Positions 58,656 to 64,000 of a DNA stretch of 64,000 nucleotides are shown here, piece by piece (position 1 is the stretch's first letter; each line of letters begins with the position of its first letter). The position numbers and the translations under genes are program-made. Source of the DNA: Gigaspora rosea (Eukaryota > Glomeromycota > Glomeromycetes > Diversisporales > Gigasporaceae); assembly GCA_003550325.1 (NCBI GenBank), contig QKWP01000041.1, positions 413,212-477,211 of the forward strand, in the 5' to 3' direction. The notes under the pieces are model-generated. The model was not told the origin of the DNA, made no database searches, and saw only the letters and a list, made by a program, of their open reading frames with translations.

Positions 58656-59232
58656 GTTATAGAATAGGTTTCTTGTTAGATACAGAGTAAAGTGGAGTTT
58701 TACAGTTTTACAGTTTTACAGTTTTACAGTTTTACAGTTTTACAGTTTTATAGTTTTACAGTTTTACAGTTGTTTTACAGTTTTACAGTTTTACAGTTTT
58801 ACAGTTTTATAGGTTTATTACTTTGCTTTATTGCTTTATTGTTTATTGCTTTGTTGTTTTATTGCTTTCCAAAAGATATATAAAGAAACCCTAGCTTTTA
58901 TCCCTCCTTAACTAGAGGATTTGTTCTCTGCGATTCTTTAGTTATAGGAATTCTTTAGGCACAGAAACCTTTAGATAGTCTTGTAGCAAAGTCTTGTAAT
59001 GTACTTAAATAGAATACCTTTGCCCAACTAAATACACTTCTGTTCTTTGAGTAAAATATATCGAACTGCTATAGTAAGGAAACATTCTACTTCTACACTA
59101 CATCATATCTTCTTTGACCCTACAAGATCTCTGTTGCAATATTAATAAAATGCTTGCTTAGAGCTATTATAAAAATTTCTAAAGACTGACTAATATATTG
59201 GAGGGCTGTACCGGTGTTGACACAAAAAAAAA
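58656..59232 (+). mobile_element. LTR/SINE segment, second copy
   Basis: Repeats 57,944-58,504 and then diverges: after GCTGTACCGGTG it goes straight to TTGACACAAAAAAAAAA, which is the 3' terminus of the long SINE. So the SINE part is internally shortened here, or the junction is an assembly product. Confidence 0.55.
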
Positions 59233-59440
59233 AAATAAAAAAAATAAAAATTTCTAAATTTTTTGTGACCTATATACTAATAGTTCAGGGTCCTGGTGGA
59301 GGGGCCTTTGAAATCTTATATTAAATATAGAAGTTTATAATAGCCAATCAAATTTTTCTTATGTGGGGGAGAGGGAATAAAGGGTATAGTAAAATTATAC
59401 TACATATTATATGTTACTACCCTAATATTTTTTAAGCAAA
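59233..59440. mobile_element. Fragments of the hAT-like and C-rich TIR families
   Basis: GACCTATATACTAATAGTTC with AGGGTCCT (to about 59,298) is an end of the AGGACCCCG family. It is followed by a reversed copy of the 43.3-kb element (ATAGCCAATCAAATTT, GTGGGGGAGAGGG, ATGTTACTACCC), lacking the foldback inserted there. Confidence 0.6.
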
Positions 59441-60070
59441 ATGCTCTTTACTATTTTTTTTTATTTTAACAGTTTATATAAGGTGAGTAGGTAAGCATTT
59501 TGAACCTAAATTTTTTAAGATACATATGACCTAAATATTCAACTTTTTCTTTTGTTTATATAAGAGCTAGTGAACAAGTGGATAGGCTTTTTTGGATCTG
59601 GATTTTTTTCATATTATATGTACTCAAACTTTTAGATTTTTATTTTAGCAAAAGTATTTTCTGACCCTTTTTTTTAATAGTTTGTATAAGGCTCCTGAAC
59701 TTTAACCATTTTAAACTAAGCACCTTCTACTATTTTGGTTTTCTGTATTTGAATTTTTCTATATATATGTGTTAGAACTTTTTTTTACCTTTTGAATATC
59801 ATTCATAGATTCATTTAAGCTTTTTTACTTTTTAAGCTAAGATATTTTCTAATTTCTTTTAGCCAAGCAATAGTGATTTTTTTTCATATGCATCCTGAAT
59901 CTTTTTTCTTTATATGCATAATCCTAAATAATACTAAACAAAAATTCTTAATTTTTTTAAACCTTTTTAATCTCTTATATAAGAGTAGATAGATGGGCTT
60001 TTTGAGTATAAATTTTTGTGTCTTTGAGCTCAATATATAAAGCAAAAACTTTCAAACCTTTTAGGCAAAA
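59441..60070. other. Diverged T-rich repeats
   Basis: Loose ~100-130-bp repeats with TTTATATAAG(G/A)GT/GCT and AAGCA(C/T)(C/T)TT words. No gene. Confidence 0.35.
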
Positions 60071-61450
60071 TGTCACAAAATAATCATATCAAAAGATGTA
60101 CTTGTACTACTAACAAGAATCATTATACCTGGAGTATTTGTTTTTTGAAACATACTAATAATGTAATGAAAACTACAAGATGTTTTGAAATTGAATCAAA
60201 ACAGATCTGTAAATAGCATAGCAAGAAACAAAAACTTTTAAATGCAGCTTTCTATGTTTTAGCACTTAATCATAGTTAACAAACATAGTACCCATTACTA
60301 AAAAAAAAGTTAATAGAGTGGATTAAAAAGCTTTGTAGTAGACAGAATGCTATTACTCAAAATATAGTAGTAAGAAAGGCAAAGGCTTTTACTCAAACTA
60401 ATAAAATTAAGAATGTTTATTCAGATATTACCAGCTTTACAAATTTTTATTAACTGTTTAAGTCAGTTCTTATGCCATAATGACCTTTCAAATCATAGAT
60501 ATACAACTTTTATGCAATACCTTTTCACAGATCTAGTTGAGAAACAATTTTAATTTCTTAGTCTTATTTTATTCAAGTGCCGTGAATACAACTATCCTAT
60601 TAAGTATATAAAAACATGAATAAAATGTCTTTAGCATTCAATATACCTAGTCCAGTAATCCTTGAAAAATATAGAACAAAATAGTAAGTATTAGAACAAC
60701 TAGCTACAAAAAAACATGCTTTACTATAATTCTTGATTGCCTTGCAAATGGAATAAAGCTTCCACTAGTATATATTTTTAAGTTAAAAAATATCTCTATA
60801 AAAATTTTTTTCTAGCCATTATTATCAGAATAAACAAAAAAATGGTATAATAAAGATATAATGCATAATTGAATTGATAATATTTGGACTGAGCATAATT
60901 GATTAGAAAATCTATAGTCTTTTCTTGTTTTAGATGCTTTTAGAAGTTACTTGGTAGACTTTGTTAAATGCTAATTCAAAGAAAAAAATCCATCTTGTAG
61001 TTATTCTACATAGAATTACCAGTAAGCTACAGCTTTTTGATGTCATAATTAACAAAAATTTCAAGCAGCAGGTATGTATATTAAAACTTTTTTTTATTTA
61101 GATAAAGTACTTTAATAATAAATTTATTAAATTTATTAGGTTTGTTGCCACTATAATGAATACAATTCATGATTTTATATCTACTGGATGTGTCTAAAAA
61201 CTGTCATATGCTATATTAGCTCTGAATAAAAGAATTATGCAATAAAAATTAATCATCTCTTAATTCAAAAGGCATTTTTAAATGTTGTGGTATTTCAGTA
61301 GAAATGGATAGAACAAAAGATGATCTAGATTTTGATTATAAATTGTTAAATAAGACAAGTACAAATAACAAAAGTGCTAAAGAATTAAATTTTAATAAGA
61401 TTGATAGTGATGATTATGAAAAAGTCATATTTGATAATGTTTGGAAATAA
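60071..61450 (+). pseudogene. Unrecognised decayed coding segment
   Basis: Starts with an ATG and CTCTTNKNHYTWSICFLKHT-like text, continues in broken frames (LNAAFYVLALNHS, LIEWIKKLCSRQNAITQNIV, VRKAKAFTQTNKIKN) and ends with an acidic MDRTKDDLDFDYKLL...FDNVWK frame (61,302-61,450). Several stops interrupt it. Two Cys/His clusters near the start could be a former zinc-binding site. Family unknown; possibly transposon-derived. Confidence 0.3.
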
Positions 61451-62775
61451 TAGGTTTTTTTTTTGTAAATTCATTTTTAAATGAGTTTTCTTGAAATAGT
61501 CAATTCAATTTTATAATAAAGTAATTAAATTTAAAGGTGCAGTTAATTATTATATTGGCTTTATTTTATTCGAGTATTATCGTATTTTGGTGAATCTGTA
61601 TAATGATTGGTCATATCATTAAATTAACATCTTATTATAATAATTTTATTATGTGATCAATTATAATATTGAGATGTGTTAATTATTAATTTAGTGTACT
61701 ATTCTATTTGAAAAAAAGACCAATAAATAAATAATTAAACATATAATAAAAGTAAAAATTATATTCAGGTTGGGTATTACCCAAGTTACCCATGGTTAAC
61801 CAGTTTAACCAGATAATAACTAGGGCTACCTAAGTAGATTTACTTGAGTAATACCCAGATAGATTCACCCAAGTAATACTAAGTAGGAATATCTGGGTAA
61901 TCAATAATGAATTGTAACTAATAGGTGTCATCAAACACAAGGCTTTTATATACTATAACTTAAATTACTTGTTATATATCACTGAACAGATTTTATATAT
62001 ATTGAAATAAATTTTTACATAAACAAAAACTCAAACAAATATAGAATTTGGTTGGCTACCATAATTCTTGTATCAAGTCACATGACAGTTTGCTTGGGTA
62101 TAATGAATAAGATTTTATATCTAGATATATTTGTTGATTATCTGAGTAACTCATGGATTTACTCGCTAGTTAACCGAGTAATGTTTTTTTGACTAAGTAC
62201 AATCACTAGATAAAAGATTTTAATTGATTACCATCTTTATATATAATACCTATGTATAAATTAAAAGATTTTGACTGATTACTATCTCTATATATTATAC
62301 CTAGATATAATTCAAAATTTTTGATTTGATTAAATCTATAATATATATATATCCAAGTATAAGTCAAAAACAGTTCTTAAAATTGCTACAGTGTATACTG
62401 CACAGAGATCTATATAGCAGTAAATACAGTATTACAGAAAAAATACTTAACAAATATTTGATATCAAAATAGATACAAAGTATTAAAAAAGGTAAATTAT
62501 GTCTAATACTTGAAGAAATAAAGTATAATCTACCAATTGAATATAGTAAAATTCAAAGAAATGTATACTAATATAAAGTATAAAAAACTATAATAAGAAG
62601 AACATTATATGGGATTTTTGCTAAAAAAATTATACTTTGATATTTTCTAATTGGGCTAATTCAAACAAATTTAAATATATTGGTTTTTATTTGCACATAA
62701 TTATTTTTTGATTTAATTAATTCAAAAGTTAACTTATAAACTATTGAATTATCCAAAAATACATCTAACAGCACT
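61451..62775. other. AT-rich non-coding region
   Basis: Repeated GGGTA(A/T)TACCCAAGT / TACCCAGAT words between 61,770 and 61,910, and similar words near 33,130-33,200. No gene. Confidence 0.4.
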
Positions 62776-64000
62776 ATGCTTAATCACAATATATATGGAA
62801 TAAAAAACATTTGGGATATACAATTACAACATCATCTTTCTACCTTTTTACTTCAACTTAATAACTCTCATTTACTTGGTAATAGTACACATATCTGATT
62901 ACAACAATTACAAAACAATCTATGGTCTACTACCAATATACTACAATACTCTAATCCTATTATTGATGGTCCCAACAAATATACTACTACTTTTAAGATA
63001 ATTCAGCTTCTTAATCACTTGGAATCTTCTATATCTGCACATGCTGAAATTCTACGTCTATTTACTATCAACCTTCCCTATACCTTACTTGAATCCCTTC
63101 TTTACAATCACTCTCAATACATAACTTTTAAATGTCAACTACACTTAAAGCATATTTTATTTCTAGATCAACTTACTTCTTATGATAATACAACTCTTCT
63201 ATCTTGGTCATATATTTCTCCTAGAATTCTTAATCTTATACCAGGAAAAACACCTAATTGGTTTCTTGCACTTGAAAACAAAATTCTATCCAACACTACT
63301 ATCCGCCATATTAGCTCCTCTTTATATCTCTCTAATCTTAATTCACTATTATTTCAAACTGGTCACTTTAATCCTAAATCCAAACCTTGGCTTATTTCCT
63401 ATCTTGAGCAAGAAATTATAATTGGGAAAGCTCGACGATTTAACTATACTATGAATACTATTTCTATAACACATTGGAATATACAAACTGATTATAGCAT
63501 TGCATCCCTATATCCTACTCCTAATATACATTGCACTTCCTGCTCAGGATGTTCTCTTAATTCAAATAGAATTCAGAATGCCTGTACTTTAGATATATCA
63601 GCTACTATATCTACTAAATTCTTAGGTAGAAAAACCTATACTCAACTTACAAACAAACTTCAACTTAATGCTAATCATCTTGACCTGCTATATTCTATTG
63701 CATCTCGCCATTTTATTAATACTCCTCCCCTTCCCCAAATTATCATACACAACAATCCCATATTAGATATTTTTCTAACTTCTTTAGCTACCACAAAACT
63801 CCAATCTATAGCACAATCTAATTCTATACTCTCAAATTTTTGTTTTTATACTGATGGTTCAGTTATTAATATCTCCAACCCAAGATGCTCTATGGGAATT
63901 GCATGGATTCAAGTTTTTAATAACAATATCTCTCACTCTTTTTCCGCACAAATTCAAAACTGGCCATCTTCATACAAAGCTGAACTAATTGCTATACTAT
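62776..64000 (+). mobile_element. LINE ORF2 3' half with RNase H, runs off the window
   Basis: Apart from one in-frame TGA (62,896-62,898), a single + frame stays open from 62,776 to the window edge (about 400 codons). It holds the post-RT region: WSYISPRILNLIPGKTPNWF, a cysteine cluster HCTSCSGCSLN (about 63,530), then the RNase H start FCFYTDGSVINISNPRCSMG (about 63,840-63,900) with the catalytic Asp of TDGS, and YKAELIAIL (about 63,975), whose Glu is the second catalytic residue. Low decay compared with the LINE relics at 22 and 36 kb, so this is the youngest LINE here. The RT and endonuclease parts are not recognisable upstream of 62,776, so the copy is probably 5'-truncated. Confidence 0.75.

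Overview
The window is very AT-rich and gene-poor, and crowded with transposable elements. Two credible host genes are present: an F-box/leucine-rich-repeat-like protein (11,798-13,330, +) and a five-exon A1-peptidase-like gene (15,522-17,916, -). The F-box gene style, the short introns, and the LINE ORF1/ORF2 and RNase H sequences fit an arbuscular mycorrhizal fungus (Glomeromycotina, Rhizophagus or Gigaspora relatives). That assignment rests on remembered family resemblance, not a search.

Layout. 0.6-5.9 kb: two tandem copies of a 2.4-2.8 kb non-autonomous TIR element (here 'element L'). 6-9.7 kb: tandem repeats, palindromes, a SINE fragment and a MITE. 11.5-18 kb: the gene island, with a foldback MITE exactly at the peptidase stop codon. 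18.2-19.4 kb: a TIR element with CACGTTAACGTG palindromes. 21.5-25.1 kb: a MITE and a decayed LINE (ORF1 plus start of the endonuclease). 25.1-27.1 kb: a third element L copy with a nested MITE. 28.2-29.2 kb and 38.4-39.4 kb: two full copies of a ~1 kb tRNA-derived SINE. 30.0-30.6 kb: a lone LTR. 35.7-38 kb: a second LINE relic. 40.4 kb: a 443-bp tRNA-derived SINE with perfect 16-bp target duplications. 43-50.5 kb: nested MITEs, a higher-order satellite and a tandem array of foldback elements. 50.6-53.2 kb: an LTR, a foldback element and a hAT-like MITE with an assembly gap. 53.4-57.2 kb: paralogous exon-like modules on the minus strand, interrupted by a foldback transposon whose terminal repeats are 9-bp minisatellites. 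58-59.2 kb: a duplicated LTR/SINE segment around a single N. 62.8-64 kb: a fairly young LINE ORF2 running off the window.

The most notable material is in the small elements. Many have readable target-site duplications (TSDs): 3 bp TAA/TTA/CAA with GGG-type ends (PIF/Harbinger-like), 8 bp (hAT-like or another 8-bp-TSD superfamily), and TA (Tc1/mariner-like). A ~65-bp module (GATC-rich arm, GATGATTTTGGTACCATT-like core, palindromic CTCA..TGAG cap) recurs inside MITEs with unrelated ends. Two 8-bp-TSD elements have arms built from tandem repeats. No mobile element here is demonstrably autonomous. No tRNA, rRNA or CRISPR array was found.
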